Of a stretch of DNA of 64,000 nt, positions 43,759-52,228 are shown one piece after another. Location: positions 1 through 64,000 of the forward strand of contig NZ_JACZCS010000024.1 in assembly GCF_014904745.1 (NCBI RefSeq), read 5' to 3'. The stretch's first letter is position 1, and every line of letters starts with the position of its first letter. The DNA is from Oricola nitratireducens. GTDB lineage: Bacteria; Pseudomonadota; Alphaproteobacteria; Rhizobiales; Rhizobiaceae. The position numbers and the translations under genes were made by a program. The notes under the pieces are model-generated. The model had not been told where the DNA came from. It worked only from the letters and a program-made list of their open reading frames with translations, and ran no database searches.

Positions 43759-44226
43759 ATGGCCAAACCGCTGGTGCCGAAACTCGACCATGTCTGCGAC
43801 CTGACAGTCGAACTCGATCCGATCCGCGAAATGGGCGCCGGGCGTGCCGGCAAACGCAGGATCATTCCGATCATTGGCGGGACCGTGAGGGGTGAGCGAA
43901 TAAACGGTCGCATCCTCGATCTCGGCGCCGATTGGCAGACGATTTTCGAGGACGGGCTCGCGGAACTCGATACACGCTACGCGATTGAAACCGACGATGG
44001 AGCGACGATCGAGATCATCAACTACGGCTACCGGCACGGCCCGCCAGACGTCATCGCAGGCCTGGCGCGCGGTGACGACGTTCCGCCGGACGCTTACTAT
44101 ATGCGCACCCACGCAAGGCTGGAGACGGGCGACCCCAAATATGACTGGGTGAACCGAACGCTTTTTGTCGGCTCCGGAGCGCGGTTTGCCGACAAGGTGA
44201 TCGTTTCCCTGTTCTCACTTCTCTAG
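43759..44226 (+). CDS. DUF3237-family protein
   Basis: A 155-residue beta-rich protein. The family marks are the N-terminal CDLTVELDPIREMGAGRAGKRRIIPIIGGTVRGERINGRIL, the DWQTIFEDGLAELDTRYAIETDDGATIEIIN strands (about residues 59-89), and the C-terminal THARLETGDPKYDWVNRTLFVGSG. DUF3237 proteins resemble small lipocalin-like barrels and often occur beside aromatic or hydroxyacid catabolism genes; no reaction is established. The start at 43759 follows GAGGAGGGACTCCAGGAA. It is transcribed away from the TRAP operon and ends before the convergent hyfI gene. The 287-base gap after it shows no gene I can support. Confidence 0.85.
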   Translation: MAKPLVPKLDHVCDLTVELDPIREMGAGRAGKRRIIPIIGGTVRGERINGRILDLGADWQTIFEDGLAELDTRYAIETDDGATIEIINYGYRHGPPDVIAGLARGDDVPPDAYYMRTHARLETGDPKYDWVNRTLFVGSGARFADKVIVSLFSLL

Positions 44227-44513
44227 CGGGGATCAATTTCGCAACTCGTCTGTTTCGGTTGCCTGGAGCCCGGCGGGGTAGTGGGTGATGAATGGCGACC
44301 GCTCAAGCCATGTCTGCTTTGGATCAGAAATGTCCGATGCGGTTGCTTGATGACACGGAAAGGATTCGAAGTCGCAATTCGGCAAGATCTGACAAAAGTC
44401 ATGGCTCCGCATCGCGAAGCTTTGCCTGTCGCTCACGGCGGTCGGGGTCAGATCGAATAAAGCTTCTCCGGCTCACCCCAATCTTCCGACCTGATCGTCG
44501 GGTTCCAGCTTCT

Positions 44514-45044
44514 TCAGGACCGGGCTGGCCGGTTCGTCTCGTCCAGCAGGGCGAGCAGTCCGGCCAATATGTCGGACGGGGAAGGCGGACAGCCGGGGAT
44601 GTGGAGATCGACCGGGATGACGGCGGATACGCCGCCCGCCACCGCATAGCTGCCGGCGAAACATCCGCCGTCGAGCCCGCAGTCGCCGACGGCGACGACC
44701 CATTTCGGCCCAGGCGTCGCGTCATAGGTCCGCTTCAGCGCCTCGGCCATGTTCTTCGTGACGGGGCCGGTAACCAGCAGCATGTCGGCGTGGCGGGGCG
44801 ACGCGACGAAACGGATGCCGAAGCGTTCGACATCGTAAAAAGCGTTATTGAGCGCGTGGATTTCCAGTTCGCAGCCGTTGCAGGACCCGGCGTCGACCTC
44901 GCGGATCGACAGGCTGCGGCCGAGGCTCCGACGCGCCTGTTTGCCGAGCGTCTTTGCCAGTTCCTCCACGGCGGCATCCGCCGGCGAGGGCGGCGCTTCG
45001 GTCAGCGTCGGTTTGATCAGGCTTTCGAACAGGAGCTTGCGCAT
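44514..45044 (-). CDS. hyfI: Hydrogenase-4-like small subunit (HyfI / NuoB homologue)
   Basis: A 176-residue membrane-arm-associated iron-sulfur subunit. The N2-type [4Fe-4S] ligands are seen in GSCNGCELEIHALNN (about residues 52-66), VGDCGLDGGCF (about 117-127) and HIPGCPPSPSDIL (about 147-159). TGPVTKNMAEALKRTYDATPGPK is the characteristic helix. The start at 45044 lies seven bases after the hyfG stop. It is the last gene of hyfB-C-E-F-G-I and would sit against the large subunit HyfG. No ferredoxin-like HyfH gene accompanies it, so the electron entry route is unclear. Confidence 0.92.
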   Translation of the reverse strand: MRKLLFESLIKPTLTEAPPSPADAAVEELAKTLGKQARRSLGRSLSIREVDAGSCNGCELEIHALNNAFYDVERFGIRFVASPRHADMLLVTGPVTKNMAEALKRTYDATPGPKWVVAVGDCGLDGGCFAGSYAVAGGVSAVIPVDLHIPGCPPSPSDILAGLLALLDETNRPARS

Positions 45045-45051
45045 CGCGGAC

Positions 45052-46566
45052 CTACAGATCGTGACCGGAATAGGAACAGTTGAACGACTTGTTGCAAAGC
45101 GGGAAGTCGGCAACGATGTTGCCCTCGATCACCGCTTCGAGCAGCGGCCACTGGAACCATGACGGATCGCGCAGATGGCAGCGCCCGACGTGTCCGTCCT
45201 CGTCGATCCGCAGCCAGGCGAGCACGTCGCCGCGAAATCCCTCGACAAGCGCCATGCCCTCTCGCGGTCCGGAGGGTTTGCCCGGTTCCGCGAGGATCGG
45301 GCCCGCCGGCATGCGATCGAGGATTTGTTCGACCAGCGACAGGGTCTGCTCGACTTCGCGGATGCGGATCCACACGCGGGCGTCGACGTCTCCGGCCATG
45401 AGGACGGGCACCTCGAAGGAAAGCGTGTCGTATGGCGCATAGGCACATGCGCGCCGGGCGTCGAAAGCGCGGCCCGACGCCCTGCCGACGAAACCGCCGG
45501 CGCCGAAGCGCCGGGCAAGGGCAGGGGAAAGACTGCCGGTCGTGACGGTGCGGTCCTGCAGCGAGGCCGTATTGTCGTAGAGTTCGACCAGTGCCGGAAA
45601 ACGCCGCCGGATTTCGCCGAGCATCAGGCCAATGGTGTCGATACCCTCGTCGTCGAGATCTGTCGTGACGCCGCCCGGAACGATGCGGTCGCGCATCAGT
45701 CTGTGGCCGAAGGCGGCTTCGGAAGCGCGCAGGACGCGCTCACGCAGCACGCCGCAATGCGCGAGCATGAGCGCGAAGGCCGCATCGTTGCAGATCGCGC
45801 CGATGTCACCCAGATGGTTGGCGAGGCGCTCTATCTCGGCCATCAGCGCGCGCAGCCAGACCGCGCGCGGCGGCGCTTCCACCCGCAATGCGTCCTCGAC
45901 GGCCCGCGCGAAGGCGAGGGAATAAGCGACGGTGCTGTCGCCGGAGGTTCTGGCGGCGAGACTGGCGGCCCGATCGAGGCTCGCGCCGGCCATCAGCCCT
46001 TCGATCCCCTTGTGGGTGTAGCCCAGCCGCTCCTCGAGGCGGACCACCGTTTCGCCATTGGCCGTGAAGCGGAAATGGCCCGGCTCGATAATGCCGGCAT
46101 GGACCGGACCGACGGGGATCTGGTGCAGGCCTTCGCCCTCGGCGGCGAGAAATTCGTAGGCGGCACCATCGGCCGGTTCCGCCGCTGCTTCGCCGAGCGG
46201 GTGGCGGAGGTCCCAGCGGCCATGGTCGAACCACGGTCGCGGGTCGGGGCAATCGCGCGGCGTCAGGCCGAACAGGTCCCGCGCCGCCCGTTCCAGCCGC
46301 TGCGCCGGCGCATGGTGCTTGCCGATAGACGGATAGGTGCCGTCCGGACAGGCAAGCGCGAGGACTACGACGTCGTTCGTCGCCTCGTCGAGAAGCGCCA
46401 TGCGGATCGTTCCCCGATCGCCCCAAAGGCCGAGCAGGACGGCGGTTTCGCCGTCGAGAGCTTCGGCCGTTTCGGTCCACTCGGATTCGTCGATCGCGTG
46501 GTGCTGCCAGCCGCCGTGCGGTTCCGCCTCGCGGTCCTTCAGAATGTCTTGCCAAAACGCTGCCAT
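45052..46566 (-). CDS. hyfG: Hydrogenase-4-like large subunit without NiFe ligands (HyfG / NuoCD-type, Ehr-like)
   Basis: A 504-residue fusion. Residues ~1-125 resemble the 30-kDa NuoC domain (RAARDLFGLTPRDCPDP), and the rest is the 49-kDa/hydrogenase large-subunit fold (EERLGYTHKGIEGLM, LMAEIERLANHLGDIG, YDNTASLQDRTVTTGSL). In HycE/HyfG the first NiFe motif is a CGIC in this helix; here it reads TSGDSTVAYS (S208-S211). The C-terminal DPCxxC is replaced by CNKSFNCSYSGHDL (residues 491-504). All four NiFe cysteines are therefore missing from their positions and H2 chemistry is not expected. This fits the energy-converting-hydrogenase-related (Ehr) complexes, which couple an unknown redox reaction to ion pumping. 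Confidence 0.9.
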   Translation of the reverse strand: MAAFWQDILKDREAEPHGGWQHHAIDESEWTETAEALDGETAVLLGLWGDRGTIRMALLDEATNDVVVLALACPDGTYPSIGKHHAPAQRLERAARDLFGLTPRDCPDPRPWFDHGRWDLRHPLGEAAAEPADGAAYEFLAAEGEGLHQIPVGPVHAGIIEPGHFRFTANGETVVRLEERLGYTHKGIEGLMAGASLDRAASLAARTSGDSTVAYSLAFARAVEDALRVEAPPRAVWLRALMAEIERLANHLGDIGAICNDAAFALMLAHCGVLRERVLRASEAAFGHRLMRDRIVPGGVTTDLDDEGIDTIGLMLGEIRRRFPALVELYDNTASLQDRTVTTGSLSPALARRFGAGGFVGRASGRAFDARRACAYAPYDTLSFEVPVLMAGDVDARVWIRIREVEQTLSLVEQILDRMPAGPILAEPGKPSGPREGMALVEGFRGDVLAWLRIDEDGHVGRCHLRDPSWFQWPLLEAVIEGNIVADFPLCNKSFNCSYSGHDL

Positions 46567-46585
46567 GATCGACGCTCCCGTTCCC

Positions 46586-48037
46586 TCAGCCCAGAATGCC
46601 GGCGATGTTCTGGAACCATCCTACCAAAGCGGAGGGCAAGTACAGGCCCGCGCCGAAGACCAGCGCCAGATGCGCATACATCGGTAGATAGGATGCCTGG
46701 ACGGGTGCGGTGTTGCCGGTCGGCTCGCCGAACGCGATGCTCGTCAAGCGCATCAACAGAGCGCCGAATGCGACCAGCAGGCCGAAGACGAGCGGAATGG
46801 CGAGCAGCGGATGGACGGCGAATGTCGAACTGACGATCAGGAACTCGCTCATGAAAATGCCGAGCGGAGGCATGCCGGCAATCGCGATCACCCCGATCAG
46901 CAGGCCCCAGCCGAGGCCGGGATGGGTTTCGGTCAGTCCGCGAATTTCCGAGAGCTTCTGGGTGCCCTTGATCTGCGCGACATGGCCGACGGCATAGAAG
47001 ATCGCCGACTTGGTCAGGCTGTGCATCACCATGTGGAGAAGGCCGGCGAAATTCGCCAACGGCCCGCCGAGGCCAAATGCGAAGACGATGATGCCCATGT
47101 GCTCGATGGAGGAATAGGCAAACAGGCGTTTGATATCGCGGCGGCGATACAGCATGAAGGCGGCGAAGATCAGCGAGGTGAGGCCCATGGTCATCATCAG
47201 CGGTCCGGGCCCGATGGCTTCGGGATTGGCCGCGAGCAGGATCTTGAAACGCAGGACGGCGTAGAGGGCGACATTCAGCAGCAGTCCGGAAAGCACGGCC
47301 GAGATCGGCGTCGGGCCCTCGGCATGGGCGTCGGGAAGCCAGGCGTGCAGTGGCGCGAGGCCGACCTTGGTGCCGTAGCCGAGGATGAGGAAGATGAAGG
47401 CCAGATTGAGCAGGGCGGGGTCGAATGCCGCGGCATGCTCGACGAGGAGCGTCCAGACCATCGCGTCATGGCCCTCGCCGATGAAGGGGCGCGCGGCCAG
47501 ATAGACGAGAATCGTGCCGAACAGGGCGAAGGCGATACCGACGCTGCCGAGCAGGAAATATTTCCATGCCGCCTCGAGCGCCTCATGCGTGCGGTAGATG
47601 CCGACCATCAGCACGGTGGTCAGTGTCGCCAGTTCCACCGCCACCCACATCAGACCGATATTGTTGGCGACGAAAGCCAGGTTCATGCCGAACATCATCA
47701 CCTGGTACATCGCGTGGTAGAAACGCAGGTTCGCCGATGTCAGCCGGCCGGTTTCCAGTTCGTGGGCGATGTAGCTGGCGGAAAACAGGCTGGCGGTGAA
47801 GCCGACGAAGGTGTTGAGGACGATGAACACGATGTTGAGATCGTCGACGAACAGATACTGGCCCGTTTCCGGCCGGTCCGTCACGAAGAGCGATGCGGCG
47901 GCGAGGAATGTCAGGAAGCTGGCGAGCACGTTGATGCGCGCGGCCGCGCGATAGCCGGGCAGCGCGGCGAGAACCGCGGCGGCGACAATCGGAATGACGA
48001 GGACTGCGGTTACCGCTTCGAAGGGCAGCGCGATCAT
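46586..48037 (-). CDS. hyfF: Hydrogenase-4-like antiporter subunit (HyfF / NuoN-L homologue)
   Basis: A 483-residue proton-translocating membrane protein with about fourteen helices. Landmarks are LMWVAVELATLTTVLMVGIY (conserved Glu in helix 5), GYGTKVGLAPLHAWLPDAHAEGPTPISAVLSG (helix 7 lysine and helix 8 region), FAYSSIEHMGIIVFAFGLG and HMVMHSLTKSAIFYAVG. Its ATG (48037) overlaps the hyfE stop by four bases. Together with HyfB and HyfC it forms the membrane arm. The conserved charged residues suggest that ion pumping is retained although the NiFe site of HyfG is lost. Confidence 0.93.
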   Translation of the reverse strand: MIALPFEAVTAVLVIPIVAAAVLAALPGYRAAARINVLASFLTFLAAASLFVTDRPETGQYLFVDDLNIVFIVLNTFVGFTASLFSASYIAHELETGRLTSANLRFYHAMYQVMMFGMNLAFVANNIGLMWVAVELATLTTVLMVGIYRTHEALEAAWKYFLLGSVGIAFALFGTILVYLAARPFIGEGHDAMVWTLLVEHAAAFDPALLNLAFIFLILGYGTKVGLAPLHAWLPDAHAEGPTPISAVLSGLLLNVALYAVLRFKILLAANPEAIGPGPLMMTMGLTSLIFAAFMLYRRRDIKRLFAYSSIEHMGIIVFAFGLGGPLANFAGLLHMVMHSLTKSAIFYAVGHVAQIKGTQKLSEIRGLTETHPGLGWGLLIGVIAIAGMPPLGIFMSEFLIVSSTFAVHPLLAIPLVFGLLVAFGALLMRLTSIAFGEPTGNTAPVQASYLPMYAHLALVFGAGLYLPSALVGWFQNIAGILG

Positions 48038-48699
48038 TGGCGCTCTCCGCGGAATTCGTCGAGCGCACCGACATCGACGGTGTCGAATCGCTCGCGGATT
48101 CGGAACAGGAAGATGCCGATGACGATGAATGCGATCACGACCGAGAAGGCGACGCTGATCTCGACGACCAGCGGCATGCCACGCGCGCCGGTGGCTGCGA
48201 GGATGAGGCCGTTTTCCAGCGCCATGAAGCCGATCACCTGGCTGACGGCGTTGCGGCGCGTGACCATGACGAGAAGGCCGAGAAGCAGCACCGAAAGGGC
48301 GAAGGCGAGATCCTCGCGCGCCAGCGGGTCGGCATCGGGTGTTATGCGCAGGATCACGACCATCGACAGCGCGACAAGGCCCATGCCGGCGAGCATGGTC
48401 GGGCCGATGCCGACGACCGTTTCGATGTCGCGATGGATGCCGAGCCTTTTCACGATGCGGTGGAGCGCGACCGGAATGACGATCGCCTTGAAGCCGAGCG
48501 CGATCGCCGCTGTGACGAAGAGATGCGGCGCGTGCTGGACAAGCGCCTGCCATGCGACGGAAAGCGAGAGAACGAGGGCGTGCAGCGCGTAGGTGTTGAT
48601 CAGGGCGTAGAGCCGGTCCTGATAGAGCATCATGAAGCTGACCAGGACGAGCCCGCCGGCCAGGAGATGCGCGATGTCGAATGAGAGGTTGCCGTACAT
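48034..48699 (-). CDS. hyfE: Hydrogenase-4-like subunit HyfE (NuoK-like)
   Basis: A 221-residue integral membrane protein with six to seven helices. The N-terminal part is DIAHLLAGGLVLVSFMMLYQDRLYALINTYALHALVLSLS; the NuoK-like core is RRNAVSQVIGFMALENGLILAATG (about residues 150-173), containing the conserved glutamate of helix 2. It overlaps hyfC by one base and hyfF by four, so the three are translationally coupled. Role: part of the ion-conducting membrane arm. Confidence 0.9.
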   Translation of the reverse strand: MYGNLSFDIAHLLAGGLVLVSFMMLYQDRLYALINTYALHALVLSLSVAWQALVQHAPHLFVTAAIALGFKAIVIPVALHRIVKRLGIHRDIETVVGIGPTMLAGMGLVALSMVVILRITPDADPLAREDLAFALSVLLLGLLVMVTRRNAVSQVIGFMALENGLILAATGARGMPLVVEISVAFSVVIAFIVIGIFLFRIRERFDTVDVGALDEFRGERQ

Positions 48700-49655
48700 C
48701 ACAGACTCCTCGAAACGAAAAGCAGCAGCGTGCCGAGAAGGCCGAGCATGAGCGCCGCGCCGAGAAAGTCCGGCACCCGGAACACCCGCATCTTGGCAAT
48801 AGCGGTCTCGAACAGAGCAAGACAGAAAGCGCCGATGCCGATCTTGGCGAGGTAGGCGGCGGCGCCGAGCGCGAAGCGCGCCGGGCCTTCGCCGGGGGCG
48901 GCGATGCCCCACGGTATGAAAATGCAAGCGATCAAAGACAGATAGAGCAAGAGCTTGAGGGATGCCGCGAACTCGATCATCGCCAGGTGGCGTCCGGAAT
49001 ATTCGAGGATCATCGCCTCGTGCACCATGGTGAGCTCCAGATGCGTTGCGGGATTGTCGACGGGAATGCGGCCGTTTTCGGCGACCGCGACCATGATCAG
49101 CGCGACCAGCGCCATGCCGAGCGAGACGCGCAATCCCACCTCGGGCGAACTCATCAGCGCGGCGACCGTCGACAGCTGCGTCGAGCCGGCGACGAGCGCC
49201 AGGGTGAAGACGGTGAGAAGCATCGCCGGTTCGGCGAGCGAGGCGATCAGCATCTCGCGGCTCGATCCGATGCCGCCGAAACTGGTGCCGACATCCATCC
49301 CGGCTAGCGCCAGGAAGAATCGCCCGAAGCCGAGCAGCGCGATGATGGCGATCAGGTCGGCCGTCCAGCTGAATACGAGCCCGCCGGCAAAGGTCGGAAC
49401 CAGCGCGGCGGCGACCCATGTGGATGCAAAGATGAGGTAAGGCGCGACCCGGAACAGCCACGACGCGTTTTCGGCGAGTACCGCTTCCTTGCGCAACAGG
49501 CGGGCGAGATCGCGATAGGGCTGGATCACGGAGGGGCCCTGCCGGCGCAACAGGCGCGCCTTGATCTTGCGCACGAAACCCGTGAGCAGCGGCGCAAGCA
49601 GCAGAACCACGGCCATCTGCATTCCCTGCACAAAGAGATCGCGGATCAGGTCCAT
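48699..49655 (-). CDS. hyfC: Hydrogenase-4-like subunit HyfC (NuoH homologue)
   Basis: A 318-residue membrane protein that anchors the soluble arm. NuoH-type loops are RLLRRQGPSVIQPYRDLARLLRKE (about residues 36-59) and VAENGRIPVDNPATHLELTMVHEAMILEYSG (about 205-235), the charged region facing the quinone-like cavity in complex I. About eight helices. The ATG at 49655 overlaps hyfB by ten bases. It follows the hyfB-C-E-F order of E. coli hydrogenase 4, minus hyfD. Confidence 0.92.
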   Translation of the reverse strand: MDLIRDLFVQGMQMAVVLLLAPLLTGFVRKIKARLLRRQGPSVIQPYRDLARLLRKEAVLAENASWLFRVAPYLIFASTWVAAALVPTFAGGLVFSWTADLIAIIALLGFGRFFLALAGMDVGTSFGGIGSSREMLIASLAEPAMLLTVFTLALVAGSTQLSTVAALMSSPEVGLRVSLGMALVALIMVAVAENGRIPVDNPATHLELTMVHEAMILEYSGRHLAMIEFAASLKLLLYLSLIACIFIPWGIAAPGEGPARFALGAAAYLAKIGIGAFCLALFETAIAKMRVFRVPDFLGAALMLGLLGTLLLFVSRSL

Positions 49656-51664
49656 AGGGCGAGCACCAGCAGAAGGGCGACAAGCGCGAGGAAGACGAGG
49701 CTCAGATATTGCCGGATGGTCAGGAATTGCAGGCGGTTGAGCCGGATGGCGGCAAAGCCGATCCCCCGGGCAATCGGCGTGTAGATCCAGTCCCAGGCGA
49801 GATCGCGTGTCTCGACGGTCAGCCGTGCGGCGCGCATGTCGCCCGGCGGCGGCATGTCCACCGTCTCGCGGGCGTGGAAGACCAGCGTTCCGAAGACGCG
49901 GCGGATCGGCTGCGCGAAGCTGCCGGCGGTATATTGCGTTTGTGGCCGCGCGTCGGGGAAACCGCAGTCCCATGCCGCGCTGCGCCGGACATCGCGCGAG
50001 GCCAGGCGATGGACTAGGAGGGCCGCTCCCCATGCCGAGACCGCGATGAAGACGAAGACGAGCAGGCCGTTATAGGAACTGCGCGATTCCGCGATCGGCG
50101 CGATCGACAGCCACGGAGCGTTCGATTGCGGCGGGATGCTGCCGCCGACGAGGGCCTGCGTGATCGGAGAAAGCGCGTCGATGACGAAACCGGGCAGGAT
50201 CCCGGCGGCAAGGCACAGGGCGGCAAGGATGAACATCGCCGACAGGGAAAACCGGTCGACTTCGTGCGCCTGATCGGCGGCCGGAGACCGCGACCGGCCG
50301 AGGAAGGTGATGCCGAAGGCCCTGACGAAGCAGGAGGCGGCAAGCGCGGCGGAAAACGCGAGCAGGCCGCCGACGGCCGGAACGATGATCTTCAGGCCCC
50401 ATTCGGGCAGGTCGGGGCTTTGCAGTACCGCCTGGAAGGTCAGCCATTCCGACACGAAACCGTTCAGCGGCGGCAGGGCCGAAATCGCCACGCATCCGAC
50501 GAGGAAGGCGAAGCTGGTCCAGGGCATGCGGTGGATCAGGCCGCCGAGCTTTTCCATGTCGCGCTGGCCGGTGGCGGTGATGACGGCACCGGCGCCGAAA
50601 AACAGCAGGCTCTTGAACAGCGAGTGATTGACGATGTGGAAGAGCGCGGCGGTGAAGGCGAGGGCTGCGGCCCAGCCCATCGCGTTCGACCGGAAGGCCA
50701 GCGCGAGGCCGAGACTGACGAAGATGACGCCAATATTCTCGATCGTCGAACAGGCCAGCAGGCGCTTCAGATCCGTCTCCATCAGTGCGTAGAGAATGCC
50801 GAGCACCGCCGTCGCGCCGCCGAGCATGATCAACACGGCGCTCGACCACCAGGCCGGTTCGCCGAGCAGGTCGAACACCACGCGGATGAATCCGTAGATC
50901 GCCACCTTGGTCATGACGCCGCTCATCAGCGCCGAGACGTGGCTTGGCGCGGCCGGGTGGGCGAGCGGCAGCCAGACATGCAGCGGCACGAGCCCTGCCT
51001 TCGATCCCGCGCCGAACAGCATCAGGATGAAAACGATCGCGACGGTGAGCGGCGCATGCGTCATTTCGCGGATGGTGTCGAAGGCATAGCCGCCCGTCGG
51101 TCCGGCCATGAGCCCGAAGGCAAGCAGCAGCGAGAGCGTTCCGAAACTTGCCATGACGAGATAGACGAAGCCGGCGCGCCGGCTGTCCTCGGAGCGATGG
51201 TTGGAGACGACCAGCGCCCATGAGGCGAGCGACATGAACTCCCAGGACAGAAGGAAGGTGAAGGCGTCGTCGGCGAGGACGACGAGGTTCATGCCGGCGA
51301 GAAAGGCGGCGAAAAACGGCAGGACGCGGTGCGGCGCGTCCTCGTGCCGGCCATAGCCAATGCCGTACAGGCTGGCGATGGCGCCGCCGAAATTCACGAT
51401 CAGCAGGAACAACGCTGAAAGCGCGTCGAGACGGAAGCCCGCGCCGATCCATGGCAGCCCGAGGGGCAGCCTAACCATGGAAATCTCACCGGGCGCCGAA
51501 ACGAGGTGGGCCATGAGCATGACAACCGCCACGACCGAGATGCCGAGCGTCGCACCATAGACCAGCCGGCTGGCCGAGGCCGACCGGCCCAAGGCAACGG
51601 CAACGACGGCCGTGGCGAGCAGCGCCGCGACGGCCCACAGGAAGAGCGAGACATCAATCGTCAC
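49646..51664 (-). CDS. hyfB: Hydrogenase-4-like antiporter subunit HyfB (NuoL homologue)
   Basis: A 672-residue proton-translocating subunit, the largest of the membrane arm. Landmarks are LSWEFMSLASWALVVSNH (helix 5 Glu), GAGSKAGLVPLHVWLPLAHPAAPSHVSALMSGVMTKVAIYG (helix 7-8 lysines), LLACSTIENIGVIFVSLGLAL and FHIVNHSLFKSLLFFGAGAV. The C-terminal ~160 residues form the lateral-helix extension typical of HyfB/HycC. The start is GTG at 51664, with AAGGGGAAGGACGCT in front, and overlaps the XRE gene by eleven bases, so the regulator and the complex are co-translated from one mRNA. Confidence 0.93.
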   Translation of the reverse strand: MTIDVSLFLWAVAALLATAVVAVALGRSASASRLVYGATLGISVVAVVMLMAHLVSAPGEISMVRLPLGLPWIGAGFRLDALSALFLLIVNFGGAIASLYGIGYGRHEDAPHRVLPFFAAFLAGMNLVVLADDAFTFLLSWEFMSLASWALVVSNHRSEDSRRAGFVYLVMASFGTLSLLLAFGLMAGPTGGYAFDTIREMTHAPLTVAIVFILMLFGAGSKAGLVPLHVWLPLAHPAAPSHVSALMSGVMTKVAIYGFIRVVFDLLGEPAWWSSAVLIMLGGATAVLGILYALMETDLKRLLACSTIENIGVIFVSLGLALAFRSNAMGWAAALAFTAALFHIVNHSLFKSLLFFGAGAVITATGQRDMEKLGGLIHRMPWTSFAFLVGCVAISALPPLNGFVSEWLTFQAVLQSPDLPEWGLKIIVPAVGGLLAFSAALAASCFVRAFGITFLGRSRSPAADQAHEVDRFSLSAMFILAALCLAAGILPGFVIDALSPITQALVGGSIPPQSNAPWLSIAPIAESRSSYNGLLVFVFIAVSAWGAALLVHRLASRDVRRSAAWDCGFPDARPQTQYTAGSFAQPIRRVFGTLVFHARETVDMPPPGDMRAARLTVETRDLAWDWIYTPIARGIGFAAIRLNRLQFLTIRQYLSLVFLALVALLLVLALWT

Positions 51665-51962
51665 AGCGTCCTTCCCCTTCAGCCCGATCGCTCCCGGAGA
51701 TCTTCGCGGGGTCCATGTCCGGCTTCAGGCGCACTCCGCGCCCGCCGGTGTTGCTCACCGCGCCTTCGGCGATCAGCTCGATGCCGGCCGAATCGAGCGC
51801 GGCGATCAGCTTCATCAGCGAATCGACATTTCCGCGTATGACAGCCTCGCTCGCCTCCATGCGCTGAATTGTCGGAACCGACAGGCCGGCCAGTTCCGCA
51901 AGCGTTTTCTGGTCGATACCGAGAAGCGCCCTCGCGGCGCGTAGCTGTGCAGCAGTGATCAA
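51654..51962 (-). CDS. XRE-family helix-turn-helix regulator
   Basis: A 102-residue protein. Residues 1-57 form a Cro/C1-type HTH (TAAQLRAARALLGIDQKTLAELAGLSVPTIQRMEA), and a short tail contains SAGIELIAEG and GGRGVRLK, a common alphaproteobacterial type. The likely start is TTG at 51962; a second TTG at 52007 would add 15 residues of poor composition. Its stop overlaps the GTG of hyfB, so it is the first gene of the hyf/Ehr operon and probably tunes it. A large imperfect inverted repeat at 52030-52061 may be its operator. Confidence 0.85.
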   Translation of the reverse strand: MITAAQLRAARALLGIDQKTLAELAGLSVPTIQRMEASEAVIRGNVDSLMKLIAALDSAGIELIAEGAVSNTGGRGVRLKPDMDPAKISGSDRAEGEGRCDD

Positions 51963-52029
51963 GGAATCGCCCGAACCGTTTTGATATCTGACTATTAACG
52001 GTATCAATATGCTTTCAAGTGTAAATTAG

Positions 52030-52061
52030 TCAATAAGTGATGTTTGAGATATCATTATTGA
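52030..52061. promoter_or_regulatory. Imperfect 32-bp inverted repeat upstream of the XRE-hyf operon
   Basis: The outer arms TCAATAA (52030-52036) and TTATTGA (52055-52061) pair exactly. The inner TGAT and ATCA also pair, with one unpaired G on the left side. It is AT-rich against the surrounding GC-rich DNA, 68 bases before the XRE start, and so is a likely operator or promoter element for that operon. Confidence 0.5.
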
Positions 52062-52154
52062 TGGCCGGTGTATGGGCGGGCGAAAACTGACGGGGCGGGC
52101 GCGCAATTGGCGTCCACCGGCCATTCGCCGCTCGGCCCGTCCGCCTGTTTCCAT

Positions 52155-52168
52155 TTGACGCCGATCAA
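52155..52168. promoter_or_regulatory. FNR/FixK-like box (one mismatch) between the XRE-hyf operon and trxC
   Basis: TTGACGCCGATCAA differs from TTGAT-N4-ATCAA at one base. It is 61 bases before trxC and 187 bases before the XRE gene. A TGTAGA hexamer at 52188-52193 could be the -10 box of a plus-strand promoter with the FNR box near -40. Which direction it serves is open. Confidence 0.5.
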
Positions 52169-52228
52169 GAACGCGCAGCGCGGTTGCTGTAGACTTCGGC
52201 CATCTTAATGGTAACCGGAGTTTCGCTC

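Noticed and set aside
44227-44513. Short frames in the gap between the DUF3237 gene and hyfI
   Set aside because: No ribosome site, no recognisable motif and biased composition; I see no supportable gene or clear terminator there.
46811-48592. 593-codon plus-strand frame opposite hyfE/hyfF
   Set aside because: Asp/Glu/His/Arg-rich shadow of membrane-protein codons; hyfE and hyfF on the other strand are unambiguous.
44514-51664. hyfB-I cluster as a working hydrogenase 4 or formate hydrogenlyase
   Set aside because: The large subunit lacks the NiFe ligands and no formate dehydrogenase or HyfH gene accompanies it.
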